From the NCBI GenBank assembly GCA_012837715.1, contig DUQR01000032.1:1-56496 (forward strand): 56,496 nucleotides of DNA, read 5' to 3'. Made by a program: the position numbers and the translations under genes. Below the pieces are notes generated by a model, which was not told where the DNA came from, did no database searches, and worked only from the letters and a program-made list of their open reading frames with translations. Numbering within the stretch: the first letter of the stretch is position 1; each line of letters opens with the position of its first letter. Of this stretch, positions 34,817-43,662 are shown one piece after another. The DNA comes from Bacillota bacterium (GTDB lineage Bacteria > Bacillota > UBA4882 > UBA10575).

Positions 34817-35248
34817 CTAACTATGATAAATCTGGTTAATTGCCATTTCATCCAGGGTTTTTTGTTCCAGGCGCAGTCTTTCTTCCGCTTCTTCCCGGGC
34901 CTTTTTTTCCTTCAGTTTTTCCATAACTTTTGTTTCTTTCCGTGCTTGGATCAAAGCTTCCCGCGTCTTGTCAACCTTCTCCCTTTGCTGGGCGCGCCGC
35001 CCTTTGGTCTCTTCTTGTTTTCGGCGCAAATATCCCAGATATGCACTGCCAAACAGAAGATATTCGGGTTTAACAGCGCCGACGGCTAGTTTTTCCGCCT
35101 CCGTCTCCTGCGCGCGCTTGGTGGCTTGAATCTTCGTCAATTCATCCTCAATCCGCTGCAATTTGGTCTGTTCCTCTTTTAAACGAGCCCGGCAGTGATC
35201 CTCATGGTGTTTCCGTAAATTCAAGATCGGCTGAAACTTAAAGGACAC
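34817..35248 (-). CDS. fliJ: Flagellar export chaperone FliJ
   Basis: FliJ is the coiled-coil stalk inserted into the FliI hexamer. The 143-residue protein begins FKFQPILNLRKHHEDHCRARL, the usual FliJ start, and is almost wholly helical with heptad patterns. It overlaps fliI by 11 bases and uses a GTG start next to GAGGAAG. Confidence 0.9.
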   Translation of the reverse strand: MSFKFQPILNLRKHHEDHCRARLKEEQTKLQRIEDELTKIQATKRAQETEAEKLAVGAVKPEYLLFGSAYLGYLRRKQEETKGRRAQQREKVDKTREALIQARKETKVMEKLKEKKAREEAEERLRLEQKTLDEMAINQIYHS

Positions 35249-36581
35249 CTTCCTCTACCTCCGCCACCAAGGATTGTAACATCTCTTCCGTTTGTTCCAG
35301 TGTAAATTTTTCTTCGATTGCTTGGCGTAAAAAATTCCGAATGGCGGGATACATCTTGATCGCCAAATCCACCCGGGGGTTACTTCCCGCTACGTAAGCC
35401 CCGATATTAATCAAATCCTCATTTGCTTTATAGATGGCTAGAAGTTGGCGGAGAATAGCCGCCGCTTTATTATGTTCGGCCGAAACCAGATCAATCATGA
35501 GCCGACTGACACTGGCCAGAATATCAATGGCCGGGTAATGGTCCTCGTGGGCTAAACTTCGGGAAAGGACGATGTGCCCGTCCAAAGTACCGCGAACCGT
35601 ATCGGCTACCGGTTCATTCATATCATCACCCTCGACCAAGACTGTGTAAAGGGCGGTAATACTTCCCCGCTCGGCAGTCCCCGATCGCTCCAGTAATTTT
35701 GGAATGAGCGCAAACACAGAAGGGGTAAAACCCCGGGTGGCGGGGGGTTCCCCGGTGGCCAAGCCGACTTCCCGTTGGGCTAAAGCAAAACGGGTGACCG
35801 AATCCATCATCAGCATAACATTGGCGCCTTGATCCCGGAAATATTCGGCGATCGCGGTTGCCGTATAGGCACCTTTGATCCGGACCAAAGCGGGCTGATC
35901 GGAGGTGGCGGCTACCACCACCGAGCGGGCTAAACCCTCTGTTCCTAGGTCTTTCTCGATAAATTCCTTTACTTCCCGGCCCCGTTCGCCAATTAAGCCG
36001 ATGACATTAATATCCGCTGAAGAGTTGCGGGCGATCATCCCCAGCAAAGTACTTTTCCCGACACCACTACCGGCAAAGATCCCTATGCGCTGGCCTTGTC
36101 CACAAGTTAATAACCCATCGATCGCCTTTACCCCTAGGGATAAAGGGGTTCTAATCCGGACGCGGGCCATTGGGCTAGGGCAGGCGGCCTGTAAAGGATA
36201 ATGCCCCTCCGTCGCCGGTTTTCCCCGGCCATCAATGGGACGGCCCAACCCGTCTAAAATCCGGCCGAGCAAACCGGGGCCCACCGGTGTGGTTAAAGTA
36301 TGATCAAGGGCGATCACTTCCGTCCCCGGACCAATCCCTTCCATCTCACCAAGGGGCAGAAGCAGTACTTTTCCTTCCCGGAAACCGACCACTTCGCCCA
36401 GAACGTGCTGACCGGAGAGGGTTTTGAAGAAGCAAGTCTCCCCGACAAAGGTAGGAGGGCCTTCGGCTTCAATGGTTAAGCCGACCACTTTCTCCACCTG
36501 TCCCATCCGGCGCAGCGGATCAACGGTGGTTACCTTCTTGCGGTACTGATCACTGCTAAAGGGAGGGAACACTTTGGTCAA
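35238..36581 (-). CDS. fliI: Flagellum-specific ATPase FliI
   Basis: FliI energises export of flagellar substrates. The 447-residue protein resembles the F1 beta subunit: Walker A GIFAGSGVGKSTLLGMIAR, Walker B NVMLMMDSVTRFA, and the REVGLATGEPPATRGFTPSV loop typical of type III ATPases. The TTG at 36581 overlaps the fliH stop (TTGA), with AGGAGGGAG upstream, so translation is coupled. Confidence 0.97.
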   Translation of the reverse strand: MTKVFPPFSSDQYRKKVTTVDPLRRMGQVEKVVGLTIEAEGPPTFVGETCFFKTLSGQHVLGEVVGFREGKVLLLPLGEMEGIGPGTEVIALDHTLTTPVGPGLLGRILDGLGRPIDGRGKPATEGHYPLQAACPSPMARVRIRTPLSLGVKAIDGLLTCGQGQRIGIFAGSGVGKSTLLGMIARNSSADINVIGLIGERGREVKEFIEKDLGTEGLARSVVVAATSDQPALVRIKGAYTATAIAEYFRDQGANVMLMMDSVTRFALAQREVGLATGEPPATRGFTPSVFALIPKLLERSGTAERGSITALYTVLVEGDDMNEPVADTVRGTLDGHIVLSRSLAHEDHYPAIDILASVSRLMIDLVSAEHNKAAAILRQLLAIYKANEDLINIGAYVAGSNPRVDLAIKMYPAIRNFLRQAIEEKFTLEQTEEMLQSLVAEVEEGVL

Positions 36582-37501
36582 GGCTTACTCCCTCCTGAAC
36601 CGCTCTCTTCTTTAATCGCCTGAAAAATCTTGGTCAATTGTTGGTGGATCCGGGCATCCACATGACCGATATTACTTTGGATTACAAAATCCCCAGCGGT
36701 CAAAGTAAGATCCGTCTTAATTTGGATCTGAGGCGACTCGGTAAACAGGCTTCGGATCTCCCTGAAGCGCTGGATGAGAAAAGCTTCATCTTCCGCCGCA
36801 ATGCGAATGGTTACTTCGGTCGCCCCCGCCACCTTGGCGATGGCATTTCTAAGCATCCCCAACCATTGCTCCGGATCATCCTTTAACTCCTGGTTAATTA
36901 TTTTTTCGGCAATCTCTACGGCTAACTTGAGGATTTCCATTTCGGAATCCCGAATTCGAGCAGTTCTTTCTTGCTCGGCTCGATTAATCAAAGCAAGGGC
37001 TTCTTTTTTAGCTTCATCTAACGTGGCTTCGGCGGCGTTAATCCGTTCCGCCCACGCCTTTTCCCCTTCTTCCTGACCGTTAGCCCAACCTTCTTGATAA
37101 CCAGCTTCGTAGGCCGCTTTTTTTAGTTCTTCACATTCCGCCTCATTTTCCGCTTTCGCCTTCGCCAATTCCTCTTCCATCTGCCGACAGCGCTCTTGCG
37201 TTTCGGTTAAAAGTAAATCCGCTTCCCGGCGGGCAGCGGATACGATCTCTTCCGCCTGCAGCTGGGCCCGGTCCAGCAGTTGGGCCGCCACTGCTTCAGG
37301 ATCCGGAGGAAGGGTTACTTTCTCTTCACCGGGCGCCGTCTCTTCCCGGGAAGCGCCAGTTTCCTCAAAGGCCGCGCTGAGTTCCCCGGCGGCAGCCGCA
37401 AGCTCATGGGCAGAAAAATCCGGTTCAGGAATATCTAAATAACAGACTTCCTTTTTAATAGTGGGAGCTTTAATAATCCTTGATTTAGACAATGATTTCA
37501 T
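36578..37501 (-). CDS. fliH: Flagellar assembly protein FliH
   Basis: FliH dimers regulate FliI and link it to the C-ring. The 307-residue protein has a disordered acidic N-terminal region, a long Glu/Ala-rich coiled coil with GYQEGWANGQEEGEKAW (the typical G..G motif region), and the C-terminal FliH/V-ATPase E-like domain (LKLAVEIAEKIINQEL, IRIAAEDEAFLIQRF, SNIGHVDARI). The start is uncertain: ATG at 37501 abuts GGAGAGG, while a TTG at 37492 is better spaced. It overlaps the 3' end of fliG. Confidence 0.9.
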   Translation of the reverse strand: MKSLSKSRIIKAPTIKKEVCYLDIPEPDFSAHELAAAAGELSAAFEETGASREETAPGEEKVTLPPDPEAVAAQLLDRAQLQAEEIVSAARREADLLLTETQERCRQMEEELAKAKAENEAECEELKKAAYEAGYQEGWANGQEEGEKAWAERINAAEATLDEAKKEALALINRAEQERTARIRDSEMEILKLAVEIAEKIINQELKDDPEQWLGMLRNAIAKVAGATEVTIRIAAEDEAFLIQRFREIRSLFTESPQIQIKTDLTLTAGDFVIQSNIGHVDARIHQQLTKIFQAIKEESGSGGSKP

Positions 37502-38489
37502 CCTCTCCGCCCCGGGCAATTACAATCTCACCGCTCTCATCAAGCTGCCGGATGTAATTGACAATCTTCTGTTGGGCTTCTTCCACATCGCGGAGACGAA
37601 CCGGCCCCATTAAACTCATATCTTCTTTGATCATATCGCGCGCCCGGTTCGAAATATTTTTAAAGATCCGGTTGGTCACCTCTTGACTAGCGGTCTTCAA
37701 GGCTAAAGCCAGATCCCGCATATCCACCTCTTTCAGTACCCGCTGGATCGAACGGTCATCCAAGGTAACCAAATCTTCAAAGACAAACATGCGTTTCTTA
37801 ATCTCTTCCGCCAACTCGGGATTGTCTTCTTCCAATGCTTCAATAATTGTTTTTTCCGTTCCCCGGTCAACCCGGTTTAAAATGGCGACCGCCGCATCAA
37901 TCCCACCCGCCATGGTGAAATCTTGCATCACAAAGGAAGATAATCTTTTTTCGAGGACATTCTCGACTTCCTTTAGTACTTCCGGCGTCGCCCGGTCCAT
38001 CGTGGCAATCCGTTTCGCCACTTCCACCTGGTGGGCCGGGGCTAAGGCGGAAAGGATCATACCGGCTTGGTCCGGGTTTAAATAAGAGAGTACTAAGGCA
38101 ATTGTTTGGGGATGTTCGTTCTGAATAAAATTCAACAACTGACTGGGGTCGGTTTTACGCGCAAAATCAAAAGGCCGTACCTGTAGGGAACTGGTCAGTT
38201 TGTTTAAAATATCTTGCGCTCTCGTAGGTCCGAGTGCTTTTTCCAACATTTCCTTGGCATAGTCGATGCCACCCAAAGAAATATAGTTTTGGGCCAAACA
38301 AAGCTCGTAAAACTCGTTTAACACTTCTTCTTTGATTTCCGGCTCAATCCGGCGGATACTGGCAATCTCCAAAGTTAGATCTTCGATCTCATCCTCGCGA
38401 AATCGCTTCAACACTCTGGAGGATAACTCGGCGCCAAGGGAGATTAAGATGACAGCGCATTTTTGCCGACCGGTTAACTGTTTACTCAA
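37485..38489 (-). CDS. fliG: Flagellar motor switch protein FliG
   Basis: FliG couples stators to the rotor. The 334-residue protein has the N-terminal FliF-binding domain (LTGRQKCAVILISLG), the EHPQTIALVLSYL middle motif (in FIQNEHPQTIALVLSYLNPD), and the C-terminal torque helix FVFEDLVTLDDRSIQRVLKE-type region with the conserved charged residues, then ISNRARDMIKEDMSLMGPVR. A TTG start at 38489 has AGGTGTAAAGG upstream. Confidence 0.97.
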   Translation of the reverse strand: MSKQLTGRQKCAVILISLGAELSSRVLKRFREDEIEDLTLEIASIRRIEPEIKEEVLNEFYELCLAQNYISLGGIDYAKEMLEKALGPTRAQDILNKLTSSLQVRPFDFARKTDPSQLLNFIQNEHPQTIALVLSYLNPDQAGMILSALAPAHQVEVAKRIATMDRATPEVLKEVENVLEKRLSSFVMQDFTMAGGIDAAVAILNRVDRGTEKTIIEALEEDNPELAEEIKKRMFVFEDLVTLDDRSIQRVLKEVDMRDLALALKTASQEVTNRIFKNISNRARDMIKEDMSLMGPVRLRDVEEAQQKIVNYIRQLDESGEIVIARGGEDEIIV

Positions 38490-38502
38490 GACCTTTACAC
38501 CT

Positions 38503-40002
38503 CTAATCCTCTGACATCCATGTCCGTAAGAGCGCGACCATATTATCCGGGTCGTTCTGGGCTAAATCCATGATAAACGCCTCGCGTTCACGCCGCTTTT
38601 TATCTTCCGGACTCATTTCTTCTTCTGCTACCGCCGTCTGTTCAACCGTATCGCCAACTACCACATCAATCGTCGACGAGTCTTTCTGTCGTCTTCTCCG
38701 CATGAGATAATAAACCCCTCCACTAAGCAGCAAACAACCCAGAACGATCCCCACCACGAACGGCCAAGGTAATACTTGTGGCGTCTCCGGAGGAGTGACC
38801 TCCGGTGTTTGGGTAAAGAATTCCCGGCTGAAAACAGCGACCTGGTCACCACGGGCGGGAATAGCGCCGACCGTAGCAGCCACCGTATCCTCAATCTGCG
38901 CTATTTCCGTGATCGAGAGGCTCTGTCCGATGACAACACTGACTGAAATCCGTTCGATGGTCGGACCTTGTTTTAAAAGATGCTCTTGAATCTTATTAAT
39001 CTCCGTATTAACAATCCGTTCGCTCCGTTCATAGGTGCTTTCCTGGTCGGTTCCGCCGATCCGGTATTGGGTAATATTCGAATCGGTGCCCGGAACCCCT
39101 AAAGGCATTACACCGGTCCCGGTATAGGATTCGGTAATTTCCTGTTCACTCCGGGGCACCCCCCGGTCGCCATAGGTTTCCCTCCGAATTTCCTGATAAT
39201 CAAAGTTTAATGTGATATTAACGGTGGCGGCCACATTATGGAGGCCATAGACCCGTCCTAATACATTTTCAATATTCCGTTTATACTCTTGCTCCAGATC
39301 TTTCTTGATCGCCATCTGCTGCTCTAGCAAGGAGCCATCCAAAGCCGGGCTAGTACGGAGCGGCGCGGTTAAATCATTGGCAAAATTATCGATAATCGTT
39401 ACCCGCTCGGGGGACATCCCGGTAACACAACCAGCCACGAAATTCACGATCGCCAAGACCTGACTCCTGCTCAGTATGTTTGGCCGACTCAAATTGAGGG
39501 TAATCGATGCAGTGGGTTCTTTTTTTTCATCTTCAAAGACCGGCTCCTGTTCGGGGAGGTTAATAATCACCGCCGCATCAACCACACCTTCAATCTGGCG
39601 GAGGGTACGCCGGATCTCATCTTGCAATGCTCTCTGGTAGTTGACCGTATTCTGAAAATTAGTCGCCCCCAAGGTGCTACGGTCAAAAAGCTCCCAGCCG
39701 ATAATACCGCCCTTCGGGATCCCCGCTTTCATCAGTTCGGCCCGGACTTCAGAGGCATCTGGAACATACAAGGAGTTGTACTCTTTACGGTACGGAATAT
39801 TCATTTCCCGGAGACGACCAATGATCTCGTCTTGCTCAATTTGCTGTAGATTTCCGTATAATAACTCATACTCCGGTTGGTTCAAGGTAATGACCAGGAC
39901 AAGCAGGATCAACAAGAAAAGCATACCGCCGGCAAATAACAGGCGCTTACGCTTGTCCATGTTTTCCCATATCTGGCGTATTTGTTGAAATAACTCACCC
40001 AT
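38503..40002 (-). CDS. fliF: Flagellar MS-ring protein FliF
   Basis: FliF forms the MS ring in the membrane. The 499-residue protein has a first membrane helix (LLFAGGMLFLLILLVLVITL), ring-building motifs (EYELLYGNLQQIEQDEII, VPDASEVRAELMKAGIPKG), the beta-collar region, a second membrane helix (WPFVVGIVLGCLLLSGGVYYL) and a C-terminal FliG-binding tail ending NDPDNMVALLRTWMSED. All parts are of usual length. Confidence 0.97.
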   Translation of the reverse strand: MGELFQQIRQIWENMDKRKRLLFAGGMLFLLILLVLVITLNQPEYELLYGNLQQIEQDEIIGRLREMNIPYRKEYNSLYVPDASEVRAELMKAGIPKGGIIGWELFDRSTLGATNFQNTVNYQRALQDEIRRTLRQIEGVVDAAVIINLPEQEPVFEDEKKEPTASITLNLSRPNILSRSQVLAIVNFVAGCVTGMSPERVTIIDNFANDLTAPLRTSPALDGSLLEQQMAIKKDLEQEYKRNIENVLGRVYGLHNVAATVNITLNFDYQEIRRETYGDRGVPRSEQEITESYTGTGVMPLGVPGTDSNITQYRIGGTDQESTYERSERIVNTEINKIQEHLLKQGPTIERISVSVVIGQSLSITEIAQIEDTVAATVGAIPARGDQVAVFSREFFTQTPEVTPPETPQVLPWPFVVGIVLGCLLLSGGVYYLMRRRRQKDSSTIDVVVGDTVEQTAVAEEEMSPEDKKRREREAFIMDLAQNDPDNMVALLRTWMSED

Positions 40003-40026
40003 TATCCTTCACATTTCTCCTATCCA

Positions 40027-40320
40027 TTAAATAGGCATTCGCATAATCTCCTGATACGCCTCGACCACTTTGTTCCGAATCTGGATTGTAAACTCAAGCG
40101 CAAGGGCCGCCTTTTCTGCAGCAATTGTCGCTTCATGGATGTTTTCCAAGGCGCCGGTGGCCAACTGCCGGTCCAACTCTTCCGACTTTAACTGAAGTTT
40201 GTTTACCTCATCCATATATCCTCTGAGCATCTCCTGGAACTCCCCGGAGAATTTGGTCTTTTTTTCACCGTTCAGCCCATCCGTCTTTAAGGACAGCGGT
40301 TGAATTCCCTCAAGTTTCAT
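40027..40320 (-). CDS. fliE: Flagellar hook-basal body protein FliE
   Basis: FliE joins the MS ring to the rod. The 97-residue protein has the characteristic C-terminus EAAL/IAAEKAALALEFTIQIRN followed by KVVEAYQEIMRMPI. The ATG at 40320 has GGAGGTGAAG upstream; a GTG three codons earlier is the alternative. A 148-base spacer with a folded element separates it from flgC. Confidence 0.93.
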   Translation of the reverse strand: MKLEGIQPLSLKTDGLNGEKKTKFSGEFQEMLRGYMDEVNKLQLKSEELDRQLATGALENIHEATIAAEKAALALEFTIQIRNKVVEAYQEIMRMPI

Positions 40321-40365
40321 CTTCTTCACCTCCCGAAGTCTGTTACTCTATATAAAGTGAAAATA

Positions 40366-40437
40366 CCCACGGTTAAGAAAGGGTATGAAACCGCCATTCC
40401 TTTGGTCCTTCATACACCTAGTCCTTCCCTCCGTGGG
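40366..40437 (-). other. Nested-helix element between flgC and fliE
   Basis: Two helices are nested: CCCACGG (40366-40372) with CCGTGGG (40431-40437), and inside it GGTATGAA (40382-40389) with TTCATAC (40409-40415) plus nearby ACC. The innermost loop is about 19 bases. The element is 72 bases and lies in the only sizeable gap in the front half of the fla/che operon. No T-run follows, and I do not recognise a known riboswitch class. Confidence 0.55.
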
Positions 40438-40468
40438 CCTCAGTCTAATCCCCCGTCATTATTCATCC

Positions 40469-40885
40469 TTAGCTTTTGCCGATGCTCAAGGCGGCTTTAA
40501 ACATCTCTTTCGACATGTTAAAAGCGGTAACATTGGCTTCATAGGCCCGTCCGGCTTCCATCAGATTAACCATTTCGTTGACGATGTTGACATTCGGGTA
40601 TAAAACATACCCGTCGGCATCGGCATCAGGATGGGCTGGATCGTACACTTGACGGAAGGGAGTTTGGTCTTCAGTTACCGCCACCACCCGCACGCCACTT
40701 AGCCCCATCTGCGCGGATGCCTGTTGTAGATCTTCGGCGAAAACTGGCATTTTCCTCCGATAAGGTCCCCCTTCCGGCGTTCGTGTCGTGTTCGCGTTGG
40801 CAATATTCGCGGCGATTAAATCTAAACGTAACCGTTGGGCGCCTAAGGCCGAACCATTAATATCCATTGCCCGAAACATTTTCAT
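40469..40885 (-). CDS. flgC: Flagellar rod protein FlgC
   Basis: FlgC is a proximal rod subunit. The 138-residue protein begins FRAMDINGSALGAQRLRLDL and IAANIANANTTRTPEGGPYR, the rod-family signature, and ends with NVNIVNEMVNLMEAGRAYEA and NVTAFNMSKEMFKAALSIGK. It starts 2 bases after flgB. Confidence 0.96.
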   Translation of the reverse strand: MKMFRAMDINGSALGAQRLRLDLIAANIANANTTRTPEGGPYRRKMPVFAEDLQQASAQMGLSGVRVVAVTEDQTPFRQVYDPAHPDADADGYVLYPNVNIVNEMVNLMEAGRAYEANVTAFNMSKEMFKAALSIGKS

Positions 40886-40887
40886 CT

Positions 40888-41268
40888 TTACGCCTTCCCT
40901 CCGATCGCCATTCGTAACCGGCGCAATTGATTGTTCAGTTGTTGGGTTAACCCTTGATAATAGTAAAAATTCTCCACGGCGGTAACCATTTCCACTTCCG
41001 GATCAACGCCATTTTGGTCCACCCGGACCACACCCCAATCGCTAGCTTGCCAGAGACCGGTGTGCGTAGTAGCGGCCAGATGTCGAGGATGAGTCTGTTT
41101 CAGCGGCAAACGGTTGAGTTTCTTCGTCAACTCCTGGTCAAAAACCAAATCCCGCCTTTGGTAATGGGGTGTATCCGCATTGGCTAGATTATGATTAATG
41201 ACCTTTTGGCGCTCGGCCGCCCAGTCCATAGCCTTAGTTAGATTTCCAATCGTTTTGTTGGTAAGCAA
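40888..41268 (-). CDS. flgB: Flagellar rod protein FlgB
   Basis: FlgB is the first rod subunit and the first gene of the fla/che operon. The 126-residue protein has AAERQKVINHNLANADTPHY near the N-terminus and the C-terminal YYQGLTQQLNNQLRRLRMAI. I choose the TTG at 41268, six bases after AAGGGTG; a GTG at 41277 overlaps that same site. A sigma-D-type promoter lies about 50 bases upstream. Confidence 0.94.
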   Translation of the reverse strand: MLTNKTIGNLTKAMDWAAERQKVINHNLANADTPHYQRRDLVFDQELTKKLNRLPLKQTHPRHLAATTHTGLWQASDWGVVRVDQNGVDPEVEMVTAVENFYYYQGLTQQLNNQLRRLRMAIGGKA

Positions 41269-41315
41269 CCGTCTCACCCTTCCTGACCAAGAATAACAAA
41301 TAACCTACACATGAT

Positions 41316-41342
41316 TTATCGGAAATAATTCCATAAAGTTTA
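41316..41342 (-). promoter_or_regulatory. Sigma-D type promoter of the fla/che operon
   Basis: On the minus strand TAAA (41339-41342) is followed after 16 bases by CCGATAA (41316-41322), close to the consensus TAAA-N15-GCCGATAT of sigma-D/sigma-28. Transcription would begin about 30-40 bases before flgB. No comparably good sigma-A promoter is seen in this spacer. Confidence 0.7.
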
Positions 41343-41440
41343 GGGTTTTCCCTCTTTTATGTGGAATTTTTATGCAAAATAGATTTTTTGTTGCCCTTTC
41401 CCCCGTATTTCTTATTTTAATCGACTATATTTAAGATAAA

Positions 41441-41470
41441 AAAAACTGTTGAAAAAGTCAACAGTTTTTA
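41441..41470 (-). terminator. Intrinsic terminator after codY
   Basis: AAAAACTGTTGA (41441-41452) pairs with TCAACAGTTTTT (41458-41469). On the minus strand a run of eight Ts follows, ending the xerC-hslVU-codY transcript before flgB. Confidence 0.85.
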
Positions 41471-41497
41471 GCTTTTTATTGGTTGGTCCTCCTCTTT

Positions 41498-42253
41498 TTA
41501 CATTTTGCTACGCTTACTCAATTCCTCGAGGAAATAAGGGTTGTTGACCTTCATGTAGGTCCCTTTCATCCCCAGCGAACGGGATTCGACCACGCCCGCG
41601 CTTTCCAGTTTACGCATGGCATTAACAATCACCGAACGGGTAATACCAATCCGGTCGGCAACCTTACTCGCCACCAGAAAGCCTTCTTCCCCGCCAAGCT
41701 CTTTAAAGACATTCACCATTGCTTCCAGCTCCGAATAGGACAACGAATCCAGGGCAATCTTAACGTTGGTTTTCAACTGTAAATCCGCATCCTGTTTACC
41801 GAGGTTCCGTCCTTTCATTAAAACACCGGTCACCAGCGCGGCAGTCTCCGCCAATAAGATCTCCTCTGCTTTGAACTTCTCTCTTTTCGTCAACAACAGG
41901 TTCCCGACCCGCTCCCCACCTACTTGCAGCGGATAAACCGTCATCATAATGTTGGGCGGATAACAGTTCTCTTCACTAAAGAGACAAATTTCCAAGGGAA
42001 GATCGATTGCTGGTTGAAAGATAAAGGCCAACCGCTGTTGAAATTGGGGGTTGATTTTCTGCGGTTCCTTCCCCTTAGTGCAATCCTTGCCTTCCCCGCA
42101 GTAAGAGGCAACAATCTCTCCACTATTATCAATCATATAAATGTTGCTGTGGAGGATCTCTCCTAGACTTCGGGCTACCGTCCCTAAATCTTCAGTCGCC
42201 TCTTTCTTCTCGACCAAGGCTCTCATCCGACGGATCTCTTCTAACTTACTCAT
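41498..42253 (-). CDS. codY: Global nutritional repressor CodY
   Basis: CodY senses branched-chain amino acids and GTP and represses starvation genes, including motility genes in some species. The 251-residue protein has an N-terminal GAF domain and a C-terminal winged helix with VADRIGITRSVIVNAMRKLE and SAGVVESRSLGMKGTYMKV, which are highly conserved. It has three Cys in the GAF part (YCGEGKDCTKG and EENCYPP), an unusual number. It follows hslU after 24 bases, as in B. subtilis (codVWXY). Confidence 0.97.
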   Translation of the reverse strand: MSKLEEIRRMRALVEKKEATEDLGTVARSLGEILHSNIYMIDNSGEIVASYCGEGKDCTKGKEPQKINPQFQQRLAFIFQPAIDLPLEICLFSEENCYPPNIMMTVYPLQVGGERVGNLLLTKREKFKAEEILLAETAALVTGVLMKGRNLGKQDADLQLKTNVKIALDSLSYSELEAMVNVFKELGGEEGFLVASKVADRIGITRSVIVNAMRKLESAGVVESRSLGMKGTYMKVNNPYFLEELSKRSKM

Positions 42254-42277
42254 TTCTTTACTCTCCTTATTATTAGT

Positions 42278-43660
42278 TTACAAAATAAAACGGCTCAAAT
42301 CCGTTTTCTTCAATATCGGGTCCAGCCTTTCGCGGACAAATTTGGCATCAATGGCAATGGTTTCTCCTTTATATTCTTGAGCCCGGAAAGAAAGATCTTC
42401 CAGCACTTGCTCTAAGATAGTATATAAACGCCGGGCGCCGATATTTTCATTTTCCTTATTCAACTGATAAGCAATCTCGGCTAGGGTCCTTATGGCGTCC
42501 GGAGTAAATTCCAAAACCAAACCTTCACTTTCTAAAAGGGCCTTTTCTTGGCGGAGAAGGGCGTTTTCCGGTTCTACCAGAATCCGCTCAAAATCTTCAA
42601 CAGTAAGCGACTCTAATTCCACTCGGATCGGAAAACGCCCCTGAAACTCGGGGATTAGTTCCGACGGTTTACTGACATGAAAGGCCCCGGCCGCAATAAA
42701 AAGAATATAATCGGTTTTCACCGGTCCGTATTTGGTCCATACCGTTGTTCCTTCCACAATCGGCAGAATATCCCGTTGTACTCCTTCCCGGGAGACATCG
42801 GGTCCCGTTTCCCCATGACCGCCAACAATCTTATCGATTTCATCAATAAAAACGATCCCTGACTCCTCCACTTTGGTAATGGCTTGCCGGTATACTTCTT
42901 CCCGGTCGATCAGTTTTTCAATCTCCTGTTGGATCAGGATCTCGCGGGCCTCCTTCACTGGTAACCGGCGAATATTCATTTTTTTCGGCATCATCGTGGT
43001 CATGAACTCCTGAAGCCCTTGACCCAGTTCATCAAGGCCACTTACCCCCACCATCCCCGGCAAGACCGGATTTGATTCGGCTACCTCAATTGAGACCAAC
43101 TCGTTTTCGAGTTCACCCCGGTGGTATTTCCCGCGGATCTCTTCAATTCTCCCCTGTTCAACACTGTTCAGATCCGCCTGCTCCCCTTTGTCGCCGGTCA
43201 AAACACCGAACAAGTCAAAAGGACTACTAGGCTTTTTGGGTTTTTCCACCCCGGAAAGAAGGCGCAAAAGACGATGCTCCGCATTGACCTGAGCTTTTGA
43301 CCGCAGAGCCGCAGTAACCTCTTCTTTGACCATCCCCACGGCAATCTCGGTCAAGTCTTTGATAATCGCTTCCACATCCCGCCCCACATACCCGACTTCA
43401 GTAAACTTGGTCGCTTCCACTTTAAGAAAGGGAGCTTGGACCAAACGGGCTAAACGGCGGGCAATCTCGGTCTTACCCACCCCGGTGGGACCAATCATCA
43501 AAATATTTTTCGGCCGGATCTCTTCCCGTAGTTTCGGAGGAAGATTCCGCCGCCGCTGCCGATTACGAAGGGCAACCGCCACCGCCTTTTTGGCCCGTTG
43601 CTGACCGACGATGTAACGGTCCAACTCGGCGACAATTTGATGAGGAGTAAGATCAACCAT
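42278..43660 (-). CDS. hslU: HslU (ClpY) ATPase of the HslUV protease
   Basis: HslU unfolds proteins for HslV. The 460-residue AAA+ protein begins LTPHQIVAELDRYIVGQQRA, has Walker A IGPTGVGKTEIARRLARL, an I-domain insert (about 105-240), Walker B SGIVFIDEIDKIVG, sensor motifs in FIAAGAFHVSKPSELIPEFQ-type sequence, and ends in the HslV-activating tail LSRFIL. Two bases separate it from hslV. Confidence 0.97.
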   Translation of the reverse strand: MVDLTPHQIVAELDRYIVGQQRAKKAVAVALRNRQRRRNLPPKLREEIRPKNILMIGPTGVGKTEIARRLARLVQAPFLKVEATKFTEVGYVGRDVEAIIKDLTEIAVGMVKEEVTAALRSKAQVNAEHRLLRLLSGVEKPKKPSSPFDLFGVLTGDKGEQADLNSVEQGRIEEIRGKYHRGELENELVSIEVAESNPVLPGMVGVSGLDELGQGLQEFMTTMMPKKMNIRRLPVKEAREILIQQEIEKLIDREEVYRQAITKVEESGIVFIDEIDKIVGGHGETGPDVSREGVQRDILPIVEGTTVWTKYGPVKTDYILFIAAGAFHVSKPSELIPEFQGRFPIRVELESLTVEDFERILVEPENALLRQEKALLESEGLVLEFTPDAIRTLAEIAYQLNKENENIGARRLYTILEQVLEDLSFRAQEYKGETIAIDAKFVRERLDPILKKTDLSRFIL

Positions 43661-43662
43661 TA

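Noticed and set aside
41350-41400. CodY-box-like palindrome upstream of flgB
   Set aside because: AATTTTTATGCAAAATA has the flavour of AATTTTCNGAAAATT but wrong spacing and too many mismatches.
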